Shown here: piece by piece, positions 24,410-39,982 of the stretch
How the letters are laid out: each line of letters starts with the position of its first letter
Numbering within the stretch: the first letter of the stretch is position 1
Source of the DNA: Volutella citrinella
Taxonomy: Eukaryota; Ascomycota; Sordariomycetes; Hypocreales; Nectriaceae
Direction of reading: 5' to 3'
Length of the DNA stretch: 64,000 nt
Assembly: GCA_034401135.1 (NCBI GenBank)
Contig: JAWZSP010000006.1
Span: 2,852,001-2,916,000, forward strand
The notes under the pieces: model-generated
Database searches by the model: none
What the model was told of the DNA's origin: nothing
The model's input: only the letters and a program-made list of their open reading frames with translations
Program-made: the position numbers and the translations under genes

Positions 24410-27400
24410 TTACGAGTTGAGCGTCTTGACCATCATCTTTTGCTTGTTGCCGTCCGCAACAAGGAGGCCGCGTGCTTCAAACACCATCCTCACTGTCTCG
24501 ACAACTTTGTGGAAGCTGCTGGCAGCCCCCCGCTCTTGCGTAAACTGGATAATACTGAGCTGCTGCCTTTTGCCGTGTTCAATGACCGTCATGACCTCCG
24601 CTGCAAAACAAACCTCCTTGAGATGCAAGTCTAAGTTTGAACATGTCAGCCCATTTGTTACTTGACCTCGATCGCTTTCCACTTACAGTTCTTAGCTCCC
24701 ACCCGGGCAAAGACAATGTTTCGCTGCTTATCAACCTGAATTCCACGTATTCCATACTTTCGCCACTCTCGTAGCATAAAAGTAAGCTCTTGTCTGGCGC
24801 GGCGCCGTGACACTGCTAAGCAGAGATTACTTGTTGCCGGTTTGACTCGGAAGAGGCGTGCAAGCCAGCTCTGCTTCACCTCGATGTTGCGGATGCCTCC
24901 TGATCCAGACTCGTGCCACTTAGGCACTGCGCTGGTTGCTTGTTTGGTGGGTTTCAAGGAGCCTGGCCGCTGAGTCAAGGTTGCATCATTTGATCCTCCT
25001 GCTTCGGTTAATCTGTGACCACTCATGTGCAAACGATTTCGACTCACGTTCAATAGACATAACCGAGTCTCTTGGCTTGTTAGACTTCCAGAAAGGAAAA
25101 CCAAATGCTTTCCTCCTTGTAACCATATCGTGAGGTTCTGAATCAACTCTCTTTCCATCACTGGATGTAGTGGTTGAGTTGGAGTCTTGCCACTCCGTAC
25201 TTTCCCCTCGATTGTCCACCTCGGATTTTGATGAACGCTTGAACCAGAGAGATCTCTTCTTCTTTACTGGGACCTGTGCGTCCAATATCACTGTACTGGC
25301 AGAGAATTCCGGTTTGGCAGCGGCTTCAGTCTTTTGCCCACCGCCAGAATGCAGTGCCTGTTCCTGGTCACCAGCTGCATTCTTCTTCCTCACGTTCAGT
25401 GGCTCCGGCATCTTGACCGGGCTCTGGCCTGTTGGGGAATGGACCACACGGATGGTATTCTCGGTCTTATGCAGAGCAGCAGATTTTAAGAGCTTGGTTG
25501 GAGTGTGCGGTGGTGCAGAAACAATACGGGTTTTGTCACCGGTAGCACCTGATTCATTGATTGCAGGGAGCTCTCCAGCCTGTCTCTGTGTGTTGCCGTA
25601 TGTAGGTGCCGAGACTACTCTCCTTTCAGCGTGATTGGTTATGAGGACCGGCAGAGCCACATCAACATGGCCTGTGAGATGCGAGTCTCGGGATGTCGGC
25701 CGAGAGCTAGGGAGTGCAGGCGCCAGGGAGCGCGGCTCTTTCTGAACTTCAGGAGAGGGCAAAGGTGGCAAAGGCCTGCTGTGTAGTGACCTGACTTGAG
25801 GGGCAGACGTAGCCGGCTTGCTGTCAGGGGCATCAATCGTGGGGTAAAGTGGCGTTCCATCGCGAGTTCGTTCGATATCTGCCAACGAGCCGGCAATTGA
25901 GTCTTCCTCCATGATGGAGCTCTTGAAGGCCTCGTCACAGTCCTTGGCGATGTTGCTACTGAAGTGGCGCAACTCTTCCTTGAAGATTTCCGAGGCTTGC
26001 CTAGTATCCATAACGGGTTTGCGGGAAGGCTTGGGGAGATAGCCGCTGGGGACGCTTGGAACTGCAGGCACCTCTGGAGAGACTGAGCGCCCAAGGTCAT
26101 TGTGGTGGGCTGCTCCTGGTTCGGAGGCATACGAAGAGACTCGGCCGCTTCGAACCCTGTTGACCGAGTTGGATCGTTTTCTGACGTGGGTAAAATCAAC
26201 GCCTCGTTTCCGGCGTAACCCCCGCGGTGTATGCGGTCGGTTGCTGTGAAGCGAGGACAGCGAACCCTTTGTAGAAATATTCAGCCGTCCCGCAGTTGAT
26301 GTGCGTGCAGCTGTCATCCTTCCACGCTGTGTTCCCGATGCACTTCGAGCCCTGCCTGCTGGTGAAGCACAGGTAGCACTGGCTGCCCGATACTGGCGGT
26401 AGAGGCCCGATCTAGATGGTGTCGGCTGCGACTCTCCTGGATGCGCCAGGATACTGCCGCCTTGAGAACCTGGGTCGGCAGCATTGGAAATAACGGTGAA
26501 CCGTGATATGGAACGACCGTGTCCATTTCCTCGAGGCGAAGAGAACTTGCATGTTGACACCCGCTTCTTCCATGCACCTGGTCGCATGTGGTGATAATCG
26601 CTCATTGAATGAGCTAATTCAGGTTTGAAGTCTTCCAGCTGTTGCTCCCGATAATTGTATAACAACCAGTAGAATGCCTTCTGATCATTGGGCCTAATAA
26701 ACTTAGTGATGAGACACACGATATTGAGAGTAGAGGCTTACTCGGGACAGGTCAGCTTGAGCTTCAGGTCGGTCTCGCTGAACATGTGCCACATGGAGCG
26801 AAGTTGGCGGAGAAGCTGAGGATCTACATCGTGGGGAGGAACCGGGCTGTATTGGAATCCTTTGCGGGTATCTGGGGGAAGGCCATTGCTATCGCCCAGG
26901 TTGTCAAGGTACGCATACCTCTGGACCAAGGGGTGGCGCCAAATTTCCTTTAGAGTGATACGACGCTCGGGGTTGACTTGGAGCATGCGATTGATGAGAT
27001 CCTTCGCTTCGAGACTGAGAAAATCTGGCATTTCATATTGGCCCTTTTTAGTTCTTGCCATCATGACACGAAGATCCGGATCATCAAAGGGAAGAGTCGC
27101 GGATAGCATGGCGTATAGAATGACACCCATGCTCCAAATATCCGCCTTGTCGCCGCTGTACTGCCTGTTCTTGAGAAGCTCAGGGGCCGCGTAATGAGGG
27201 CTGCCACATGCCGTGGCAAGCTGGTGCGTGTCGGTCTGGTGAAGTGCGGCCATACCGAAGTCTGCGATCTTGATCCGATGATCGGCGGTGATGAGAATGT
27301 TCTCAGGCTTCAGATCACGGTGGCAAATCTTGAAGGAATGACAGTATGTGATGGCACTAATCATCTGGCGGAAAAAGAAGATGGAGTATTCTTCGCTTAG

Positions 27401-28162
27401 ACGACCCCTCTGATTGATGAAGGTGAATAAATCACCGTGGTCGATGTACTCGAGTATTAGGTAGCTTGATGTAGAATTAGCATTTTTGCCCGTCACGGAT
27501 CTCGGTACATGCTAGACCTACACTTCTGAGCGGTTTTCCCAAATGTCGTAGAGTTTCATGATGTTGGGGTGCTCGATTAACTTGAGGATAGCCACTTCAC
27601 GCTCAATGGCCATAGGGACCCGCATCTCTTGTTCCGGAAGACTGCTGTCCCATTTACTGAGAGCAGCCAGGCTACTGTCTTGCACAAGGTATGCCATCCG
27701 CCGGTTCACAATCTTGACGGCAGCGAGCTGATTTGTGATATTGTGACGGCAGAGCCGCACTCGGGCGGAAGAGCCTTTCCCCAGCGTCTTTCCTAGCTGC
27801 CATGGGCCAATGTGAGTCTTGAAGCCCTTTTTGCTTCGGCTGCTGGATGAAGAGTCGTGGGAAGCCTGTGACAAGCGTCTGACATCATCGCCTCCGTTGG
27901 GTGGCTGCAAATTGGGCGAGGGTCGGCGATGAGCGGCAGGCTGCGGATTGGAGGCAGTATGCTGGACGCGTCGATGGCTGGGGTGCACATTAGGAGCCCC
28001 TGTGGGTGAACGCGAGTCATATCGGGGATGCTGTGAAGCAGTTGGCTGATTGTGCCCGGGCTTGTGACGGTAGGCTTCACGGGCAGGGTATGTTGCATTG
28101 AGTCGGTTTGAGGCTTCGGTGAGCGGAGAGCGAATGTTGGAAGAGGCGAGAGAGTCGGCCAT
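24410..28162 (-). CDS. Gin4/Hsl1/Kcc4 (Nim1-related) septin-type Ser/Thr kinase
   Basis: Five exons (28162-27522, 27464-26742, 26693-25048, 24998-24687, 24630-24410) give 1180 residues. A disordered N-terminus precedes the kinase domain (about 119-395). This has the glycine loop GKGSSARV, ATP-binding K150, catalytic HRDLKPEN (HRD 262-264), DFG 282-284 and the APE-like YAAPELL. A family-typical insert follows the ATP-binding lysine. A long Ser/Pro/Arg-rich linker leads to a C-terminal KA1-like domain (about the last 150 residues, with HGKRQQLSIIQFTQERGAAS). Yeast homologues sit at the bud neck, bind septins and acidic phospholipids through KA1, and relieve Swe1/Wee1 inhibition of mitosis. A role in septation or cell-cycle/morphogenesis coupling is inferred. 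Introns are 48-57 nt, and the first uses an unusual AAG acceptor. The leader carries three mini-uORFs. The gene is divergent from SMC5. Confidence 0.95.
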
Positions 28163-28179
28163 GCTGAGAGAGTGCTGGT

Positions 28180-28206
28180 TCAGTGCATCAGCACATATTA
28201 GTACAT
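28180..28206 (-). promoter_or_regulatory. three consecutive Met-X-stop mini-uORFs in the kinase leader
   Basis: On the minus strand, just 18-44 nt before the kinase ATG, lie ATG TAC TAA (28206-28198), ATG TGC TGA (28196-28188) and ATG CAC TGA (28188-28180). Each is a two-codon uORF. The last two overlap through TGATG, allowing stop-restart coupling. They would lie in any mRNA that starts upstream of 28206. Confidence 0.7.
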
Positions 28207-28370
28207 GTCAACAACCCGGCTGGTGGTGAAGGTCAAGTTGGTCGACAAAAGACGAAACGGACGGGAAAGAACGACTGGCGACTTGGTTCCGGGCGACCAC
28301 GGGCGCTGCTCAAGGGTCACGGCAAGAACGAAGAGGGATAAGAGAAATCGATAGGTAGATAGAGGCAAAA

Positions 28371-28373
<3 letters not shown>

Positions 28374-28420
<47 letters not shown>

Positions 28421-28437
28421 TGTGTGTGTGTGTGTGT
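28374..28437 (+). repeat. compound microsatellite (GA)22(GT)10
   Basis: A perfect GA run (28374-28418) passes directly into a GT run (28418-28437). It is 212 nt upstream of the kinase start, so it reads as CA repeats then CT repeats on the sense strand. It lies in the promoter or leader. Length polymorphism between strains is likely. Confidence 0.95.
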
Positions 28438-29936
28438 TTGTGCGAAATCGAAGAGCGAAATGCAGACGTAGGAGAAGCACAACGGAGGAAGGGGTGGTGG
28501 TGGTAAAAGAGGAGCGGTCGTTTGGGCCAAGGAGATTTGAGCGTGCGAGAGATGGTCAGATGGGATGGCTAATAGAAGGTCGCCATGCGAGGAATGCAAT
28601 GTTTACGCTCCTTGACGTGTTTCGCGAGGTTGGCGGAGGCCAACAAGGGAGGGACCTGGAACACGAACGGGTGTCTGGCATCTGGCGATGGGGCTCCTGG
28701 CACCGTCGCCAGCTGGCAGCGATGCATACCGGCCGACCGACCAGGACACCAGCACCAATGCCGCACTAACATGCCTGCTGCTTAGTGGACCGCCATACTA
28801 GCCAGCATTCCAACATTCTCTGCGATACTCAATGATGAGAACCGTCAGGGGGCGGGCGAGCCGGACAGGGTCCCAGCCTGGGAATTCAAGGGTGATTATA
28901 AAGACGGGGAAAGGCTCGCGTAGGCGGTTGCCTCAACTGGTGGTTCCGATATTCCAATACCAGGCTTGCTTGTATTCCTCCAGTAGCAATCATGGGGTGT
29001 CTTCTCATCCATTTTCATCTTCAACCAACTCATTCTCGGTGATGCAATGGCAACAACTGGCGAGCCGAAGGCAAGGAAGCCATCTGGCAAGTCAGCACGT
29101 GTATCTTCATCGGTTTTATATACTAGTAAATCTAACCGGCGCTGAAGGCGGAAGATGCATGAAGAGGCGAAACGGACAAATCCATCCCGTGTTTGCTCAC
29201 CGTGAGTTCATCGACAGCAGCATATGGAAACACTCGAACGGCTTAGTCTTCAAGAGACGACAAACGCACATCGGCAGAAGCCACTTGTCCTGGATAAGAT
29301 TCCCTGGCCAAGGCCCCAGTGGCCGAATCAGCTGAATAGAAGGCAAAAAGGTTAACACTCTACATGGTGCACCATTTCCCGAGGAATGAAATTGATGCTC
29401 ATTTTCCCTAGTGGTGTTGAAGGGGAATACTGAGACATGCCGTCCATATTTGGAACGTCTGGCGAGAGGCAGAAATCAAGGGAGGTTGGATCTGACCGTG
29501 CAGCGGAGGTGTTCACTATTTCGGCAGCACAGCCGATGCGGTGCCTGCACCTAGCTTGTCGACCCATTCATCTTCCAAGCGTCTTCATTCCTGTAGTCCG
29601 ATGGATGCTCTCTCCGACTCCGAGTCTCGAGACAAGGCAGCTCTTCACCACTGACCTCTTGCCGCCATTTCTGTTTCCTCTTCAATTTATGGTTTTGCAA
29701 TTTTCATCACAAAAGTAAAAGGGAGCACGTCTTCTTAAAAAATATAAGTCCTGCTCAAGATTTGGGACTACTGTTGGGAGTTTAGACCAGCGTCCAGAGC
29801 AGAGTGGGGCCACTCAGAAGGCACGCGCACAGACGCGACCATCCGAGAACGACGCGTCTCGCCAAGACCCCACCACTTTAACCTGCCGTCTTCACATTCA
29901 TCATACAACTCTCATCACTCAGGCGATATCGACTGC

Positions 29937-29967
29937 ATGTGTATCAAATTGCCCGTGCCCCACTCGC

Positions 29968-29978
<11 letters not shown>
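29937..29978 (+). promoter_or_regulatory. uORF overlapping the SMC5 start codon
   Basis: An ATG at 29937 opens a 13-codon frame ending TAG at 29976-29978, out of frame with and overlapping the SMC5 ATG at 29968. If this ATG is in the mRNA, ribosomes starting there would bypass the SMC5 start, so it should reduce translation. Confidence 0.55.
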
Positions 29979-33551
<3,573 letters not shown>

Positions 33552-34632
33552 CTGAAATTTTGGGTGGGTGATAGACGGACGGCCTAGAGACTTGGAGGCA
33601 AGACTAGCTAGCCCTTGTTCAATGTATCCCACACCGTATCACCGTCTATGATGACATTGTGAATGACCAAAATAGGGCCACAAATGCGTACCTTAAACAC
33701 GTAGTACAGTACAGTGACTCCCGAGCATGGTCCCAAGTGAAGGGCATCGACAGCGTATCACAAAACGACGGTTTGGGAAGTGGGCGGAAATCAATAAAAA
33801 GATACCAATTATCAGACCAAAAATCAAGGATTCATTCCATCATCAAGTGTTCGTTCCCCAGACCACGTACGTCTCAGGCGCGCGTGCGAAACGAAACAAA
33901 ACGAAACGAAACAAGCGACCGTCCTCCACTTGAAAAGAATTCAAGCCTCTCCAGCCCAGGTCCGGTGGGAATCAAGAGATTGAAGGGGGTTTGTGTAAAA
34001 AGAGAAAAGGGGAAATGACAGAAAAAGAACCAAGAGATGACCAAACACGCACACATCCTTTTCATCCTATGAGTCTCGGCTCGGGCTTCGTATCTGCCAT
34101 GCTGCCAACCCCTTTGCTGGAACTCCCCGGAAGTTCTCCATCTTAAACTAGGCTGTGAAACCCATCCAATATTGTACACATGTTCAAAGAGACAAGTGGT
34201 GAAGAGAAATATGGAATAAAAAAAAAGGACCGAGTGAGAATGAAAACGATGGCTAGCCAGATGCATCGCGTTTTGTTGATCCTCAACCCTTACGTGTCGG
34301 CACATTGAGGACAAGTGTTTGCCAGCATGGACAAGTCATGTCCACGAGCCTCTAGGGCGTAATTAACGAGAGCGCAAAGCCGATCAGAAGCATATTGAGA
34401 GAATATTTCGTGATAGGTTTGCGATTGAAACACGACGCGAAGCCGGCAGGATTATCGTAACTCCGTTTCGCCAGTTTGAAGTTGAGAAGATTCCGTGAGA
34501 GATGTACAAGGCGCCGCTTATAAGTGGCAATCCAAACCATTCAAAGGAATGATGATGCAGCGGCTGTCGATTGTGTTGGTGGGCTGTGTACCGATCGATA
34601 TCCAGAAACAATGGCCAACCTTACTCAGAAGG
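33552..34632. other. convergent 3' intergenic region, SMC5 / TeaA-like gene
   Basis: About 1.1 kb between two stop codons facing each other. A canonical AATAAA at 33793-33798 is a candidate SMC5 polyadenylation signal, 242 nt after the stop. A CGAAA pentamer tandem lies at 33887-33911. No gene is seen. Confidence 0.6.
33887..33911 (+). repeat. CGAAA pentamer tandem
   Basis: Five 5-nt units in a row, CGAAA twice, one CAAAA variant, then CGAAA twice, in the convergent spacer after SMC5. Confidence 0.85.
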
Positions 34633-37600
34633 CTAAGCCGGTCGTGCTTTCTGCACCTTCTCTGTGTCGTTTTCCTCGGTTTCCAATCTCTTCCGCCAGT
34701 CAGCAAGGCTCTCACTGAGGCCCATACCTGCTGCCGCATCGTCCTCCTTCTTCACACTGGGCGTGGATTCGAAGTCGAAATTGGTGCTGAGTCGGTAATT
34801 CTTGTTTGTCGCCTCCCATTGGCTTCGTAGGGTTTCTAGCTCGTTGGCGAGATTGTCCAGGGCGGCACTGTTTCTAGCTTCCAGGTTGTTCCCACCATTG
34901 CCTCCGAAAATACTCTCGCCTTCGGAGCTCTCAGTTCGAGAATGGTCGACCCCGTTTGGTCCAGAGGTGGCGCCGGTCTCCGAGTTCATGCTAGGAGCTT
35001 GGCGGCTGCGCCGGCGGTAGTTGTCTACCGAATGTTCAACTTGGTCAAGCAGCAAGGCCACCTTTTGTTCCGCATCCGCGGCGCGCTGCTCGAGGAGCGA
35101 GTTTTCGGATTGCAGCTGTTCCAGTTCCTTGCGGTGGCCGCTGAGCTTTTGGGTAGCGTCATGGCTGCTCTTCAGTGCCACTTCACGTGCTTCCTTGCTC
35201 TCCCGGATATCGTCTTGCAGAGCCTTGATGCGGGTCTCCATCTCGGCGCGGGAGGCCTGCAGCTGGTCATCCAGGTCCTCAATCCTAGCCTGGAGCTTGG
35301 ATTTCTCGTCCTCCCAAGCATCCGACGCAGCCGACTTCTCACCATTGGCCTTGATTTGATCCTCGAGACCAACCAGTTCCGACTTGAGACGGCCGTTCTC
35401 GGTCTTGTAACGTGCAAGTTGGTCCTTCAACTGCTTAAGCATCTTTTCCGTTCCCTTCACGTAGTGAACAGCCGACTGATAGTCGCTCTCAAGCTGTGCC
35501 AGCCTCTCGCGCCATGCCGCTTCCGACTCTTGACTTTGAAGTGCAAAAGTTTGCTTGGTTTCCTCGTGTGCAGCATTGGCATTTGCCAGCTGAGCCTCCA
35601 GGTCCTTTGCGCGTCCGAGGTCTGGTGAGTTTGTCCGCGGGCTTGTCAAACCTCGAACACGGATAGCACCAGTAGGGCTAATGCCGCGCTCACCGAGGAT
35701 GTCCTTAAGGGCATTGTGCTGAACGTTCATGGCATTCGTCTCGAGTTGCTGGGCAGCAAGCTGGTTCTTGAGATCAGAGTTGGAAGCCTGTAGGGTCTGG
35801 GTGTCCTTCAGCGCGGTCTGTAGTTGACGGCGGATTGTGACACCTTCGCGGCTCGACTGCTCCTGGTATTGCTCGAGGCCTGCAATGCGTTCCTCTGCAG
35901 CACGTAGTTTGTCAGCAGTGGCATCCGCTTCTTGCTGATACTTCTTGACAAGTGTGTTCGAGGTGGCGACTTGGGCCTGGAGGGCTGCGACACGGGCAGC
36001 ATCAGCGTTGCTGGGACTAGAGAGGTCTCGAGCAGATATCTTGTCGAGTCCAGATAGAACCGCTTGGCGATGTGTCTTTGCCTCAGCAGCATGTTTCTCG
36101 GCGAGTTCCTCGGCATCACGCAAACGCTGAGTGGCGGCGACAAGCTCAGCGGTTCGGGCCTCGTGTTCGTACTTGAGTTTGTTCAACTGGCTCTCAATCT
36201 TCTCCCTGTGAGCACGTTCCTCAGAAATCTTGGCTTCGAGAAGCGCGTTGGATTCCTCGGAAGAGATGATGGCGATTTTCAGGTTTTCGAAAGTACTCTC
36301 GTGTTCCTTCGAGCTCCCAGCCACGGCTTCGTATTTTGCAGCCCAGTCATCCTTCTCGATGCGAAGGAGCTCCAGCGCGGCAACAGATCCTGCTGCCGAC
36401 ACAGAATGCTCCCGAGATTCCTGCCGCACAATGTGTAACTCGGCCTTGAGGCGCTCAACGTCGGTAGAGGTCTGTTGCTTGTAGCTTTCCAGATCTGTCA
36501 TTCGCTTTTGAGCAGCATTCATGGTCTCCTCAGCTAGCTGTCGAGCCCTCCTTTCTGCTTCCAAGTCGGACTTCGTTATATCAAGTTTTGCTTGCAGGTC
36601 CTTCTGCACATGCAAGGCGGAGGCAAGTTTTCGGCTGATCTCGCCTGTTCTCGAGTCGGGATCCTCCCTATCGCTGTCCAGCTGTGGCGTGCTAACTGCG
36701 CTGCCACCCATATGGGCGGCCAGCTTAGCCTTTGCGTACACGGCCTCTTGAATAGCTGCATCGCGCTGCTTATCAGCTTCGGCAATCTGCTTGGCGGCGA
36801 GGATGGCCTGTTTATCCACGGCACTCTGCACGTTTGCCAACTCGGTTCGCATAGCTAGAAGCGCTTCAATGAGTGGACGGTCCTCGTCGTCAAAGGCCTC
36901 TGTGGATTTGTTGTCCAGAAGAGTGCTATGTGACGCATTTGGGACGTAACCGGCCTTTCGCGCCAACTCCAGTTCGGAAGCGTACCATGCGTTTCGATTC
37001 CGTGCAGAATCCAGTTCTTTCAGCAGCACGACTGTTTGTGAGTTTCGAGCCGACGATCTTCTGGAAAGGGGATTGCTGGGCTGTCTGGTGGGAGGAGGTG
37101 GTGAGGCCGGGCGAGGGGCCGGGGCAGATCGGAGAACCGGCTCAGTTGAGCCATCTACGGAGCCATGGGGGCGAGCAGGGCGAGCGGGCTTGTGCTTTGA
37201 CACCTCGCCATTGATCTGCTCGCTCTTGGATCCCGTTCGATTGACAGTATGAGCTTGTGTGGGTGTCCGTCGGCCGTTGGTGATTGGGCTCTCTACTTCC
37301 TTGATGGTTTCGGGGGGCACTGGTGAGTTCGTACCAAGCTTGGGAGACATTCCTCGCTCATTTGACATTCCCCGGACTCTGCCTATGGCTGAAGCAGTGT
37401 CAACAGTGGGCCTCGCAGGCATAGGACCCTGAGGGGGCGGCCCAGCCGGAGGGGCTGGGGCGGCTCTCGGTTGCTTCGTAACCACGGATCCAGGGTTGGA
37501 TGACGCTGGCGTCTCAACTCCATTGGGAGGCGGCGACCTGTGCCCAGCTGGAGGGGCTGAGGGCCCTCCCACAATCATTTTCCTGTCGGCAGGCCCGTTG

Positions 37601-39148
37601 GAGCCCTCGCGTGAAGGGTGCGTCCGGTTCGGGTTCGCATTTTCTCCCGCGCTTGGCCTTCGACCCTGTGTGACCTTTTGAGAAGCTCCCTGTCCGTCGT
37701 TGGGATACCGGATTTTAGATGTGTCCAGAATGTACAGGAGGCCCAGATCCGTGACAGTCGCCGTCGCAGAGCTGGGCTCGCCACCCAAAACCACTATCGA
37801 TTTCCCTACCGTCGTCAAACTGTGACCTGAGCGTGCTGAGGGCGATGGACCCATGTTCTGGAACGTATACCATCTTCGAGAAGTAATCCTGAAGGCGGCA
37901 AGATCTCCCAAATCGGTTCCCTCCTCGGTTCGGCCTCCAAACACATACATAACATCGTCCACAAGAGCGGCGGCGTGTCCCTCGCGGGGGGCCGGAATGT
38001 AGCCGATGCAATCGAGTTGGGTCCACTTGTTTACGGCGGGATCGTAACACCAGACATCATTGAACCACTGAAAGCCGTTGGTTCCACCAAACCTGACTCA
38101 CTTAGTACCCCGTGGTATGGCAAGAGACGTGGCTAAACAACTTACAGGTACATTTTATCGTTGTGAGTAACCATGGAGTGGTTTGTGCGAGCGGCTGGGA
38201 TCTTCGGTGACGTTTCACCTGCAACGAGGATTTCCCACCGGTTGTTGGGCATTTGCAGTTGGTTGAGGTCGAATGCAGACAGATCGTTCATAAAAAGACC
38301 CTCAACTTGGCCACCGAAGATAAAAATCTTGGATCCCAAGATGTTCAGCGAGTGGCCGTATCGACCAGCAGGTCGAGGTCCTGCTGGTAGTGCACGAGAC
38401 CATTGCCTCGTTGCTAAAGAGTTTTTGTCAGCTTTGGTTCTCGGTTTTCAACACAGCAAAACTACTCACATGTGTTTAGCAGGTAGAGGGTCTCATCGAG
38501 GACATCGGCCTCGTCGATCTTAGTATCACCACCATAGACAATGAAAGCGTTGCCGACGAGCAGACTAGCATGGCCAACTCTCGGCCCGGGTCCCTCTGCT
38601 GTAGTGGCCAAAGGATAACATGCCATGTTACCTCCTGCCTCGATCATCCACAAGTCACCCTTGACGGTTGAACTGTTGATCAAACCGCCCATCATGTAGA
38701 TATCCCCTTCTTTGGAAGACACAGAGTTGACGGCGGCGCCATAGCGGGGAAACGGGCTGGGGTGATTTGTGGTGTAAACCAACCGTCTTTGGGACCATGG
38801 ATACAGTGAAGCATTGGGATTGCTGTTCGAGGGGCCGTTCCGGAGCTGGACATCAAGTTAGCATCAGATGATGGCAATGAAAAGGTTGAGGCTTACGGCC
38901 ACATCGCTGGGTTGGTTCGCTTGGTCGGTGCTTCCGGTACGGCGAGTCTGGCCCTGATCAGGACTTCCATTGCTGCCATCATTGTCCATCGAGTGCAAGC
39001 TGCCGGTTGGCGTGGCACGATGCTGCGCAGCATTTTTGTCGGGGACGCGACCGGCAGCACTTTGTATTGAGCTCTGCGACCCCGAGTGGCCATCGCGACT
39101 GGCCGTTGCCCTCTCGGGATGCTTCTTGGACTTGAAAAGGAAAGCCAT
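34633..39148 (-). CDS. teaA: TeaA/Tea1-like Kelch-repeat coiled-coil cell-end marker
   Basis: Four exons (39148-38897, 38845-38470, 38413-38146, 38092-34633) give 1451 residues. After a low-complexity N-terminus, Kelch repeats occupy about residues 105-420, with recurring glycine pairs such as YMMGGL, IVYGGD, IFIFGGQ, YLFGGT, YVFGGR and VVLGGE. A Pro-rich segment with several PPP runs follows. Long heptad-rich coiled coil then extends from about 660 to 1340. This is the Tea1/TeaA/Kel1 architecture. These proteins travel on microtubule plus ends to the cell tip, mark polarity sites, and recruit formin and polarity factors. The protein ends KARPA with no CaaX box, so a partner (TeaR/Mod5 type, prenylated) would be needed for membrane anchoring; that partner is not in this window. 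Introns are 51, 56 and 53 nt. The leader has only one ATG in 834 nt. Confidence 0.95.
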
Positions 39149-39982
39149 GCTGGATCAAGAAGCAGCCGCACGGCGGCGGAGAGGGGTGGGGAGTAAACGA
39201 CGGCGATGGAGGCGGCGCTCAGGCTCTGGTGACGAAGGCGATGCTGTTGAGTATTGCGATTGGGCGTGTCGCGAAAGGCCAAGCGGTGGATGGGTCGCAC
39301 CCCAGAGGTCGTCGCGTGCGGGAGAAAGGCGTGGCTAGGGCGGACGTCGTTAGGAGGGGCCCGATTGGGGACAAGAATTCCAGCGCTGGTTGTAGGAACG
39401 GGAGGTTCGAGATGGCTGGGCTCGCATCGGCGCAGGGCGCGAAAGGGGGGTCCTTGACTGTGGGTGGGTGCGGTTGTGGGATTGTCGTGGAAATTTGCGA
39501 CGTCAGCCTCTCGAATTTCGGACGACGGATCTAGAGGTCGTGCAAAGGATGGGCGCGGGTTTCAAGGGCAGCAAGAAGAGGAGGAGGCCCGAAGTCCCAG
39601 GAAGGGGAGGGGGTTGGTGTTGGCGTCGAGGAAGTAAAAGGATGGTTGGTTGGATTTTCGGGTTGGTGAGATGGGCTCACGACCCGTTTCGCACAGCGCC
39701 AGGCGCCGGAGCCGTGCTGCGTCCAGGCAGGCAGGCGGCTCGTCGGGGGAAGGAGGGACCTGATGCACGTTGGCCGCGCCGCTCGCTGATGAAGGACACA
39801 AGGTAATGGCGAGGGCGACGGGCAGGCGCGATGGGAGATGCGAGTTTGGCGGATACTGGCTGATTGCTTGAGGTGTCTGTCAGGTACTTGCTGCGGCTGG
39901 GCCAGGCACCGGAGCACTTCTGGACTCTGGGCTTTGGGAATACCTCCGTCTGATACTCTCCCGCCTGGCAGAGGAGGCAGGA
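39149..39982 (-). promoter_or_regulatory. ATG-depleted leader/promoter of the TeaA-like gene
   Basis: Reading the minus strand upstream from the start codon, there is a single ATG (39425-39427) in 834 nt, opening a 25-codon uORF. The next is at 39983-39985. I infer a long 5' UTR or a leader under selection against upstream starts. The true transcript start is unknown. Confidence 0.5.

Larger units (their letters stand above)
28163..29967. promoter_or_regulatory. divergent promoter region between kinase and SMC5
   Basis: A 1.8-kb intergenic region serves two outward-facing genes. It holds the kinase mini-uORFs and microsatellite at the left end and the SMC5 overlapping uORF at the right end. 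No protein-coding gene is supported between. A 167-codon frame at 28832-29335 has no recognisable domain. Confidence 0.55.

Noticed and set aside
34942..35628. 228-codon plus-strand open frame
   Set aside because: Antisense of the coiled-coil part of the TeaA-like gene. Leucine-rich translation is the expected mirror of Glu/Gln/Lys codons.
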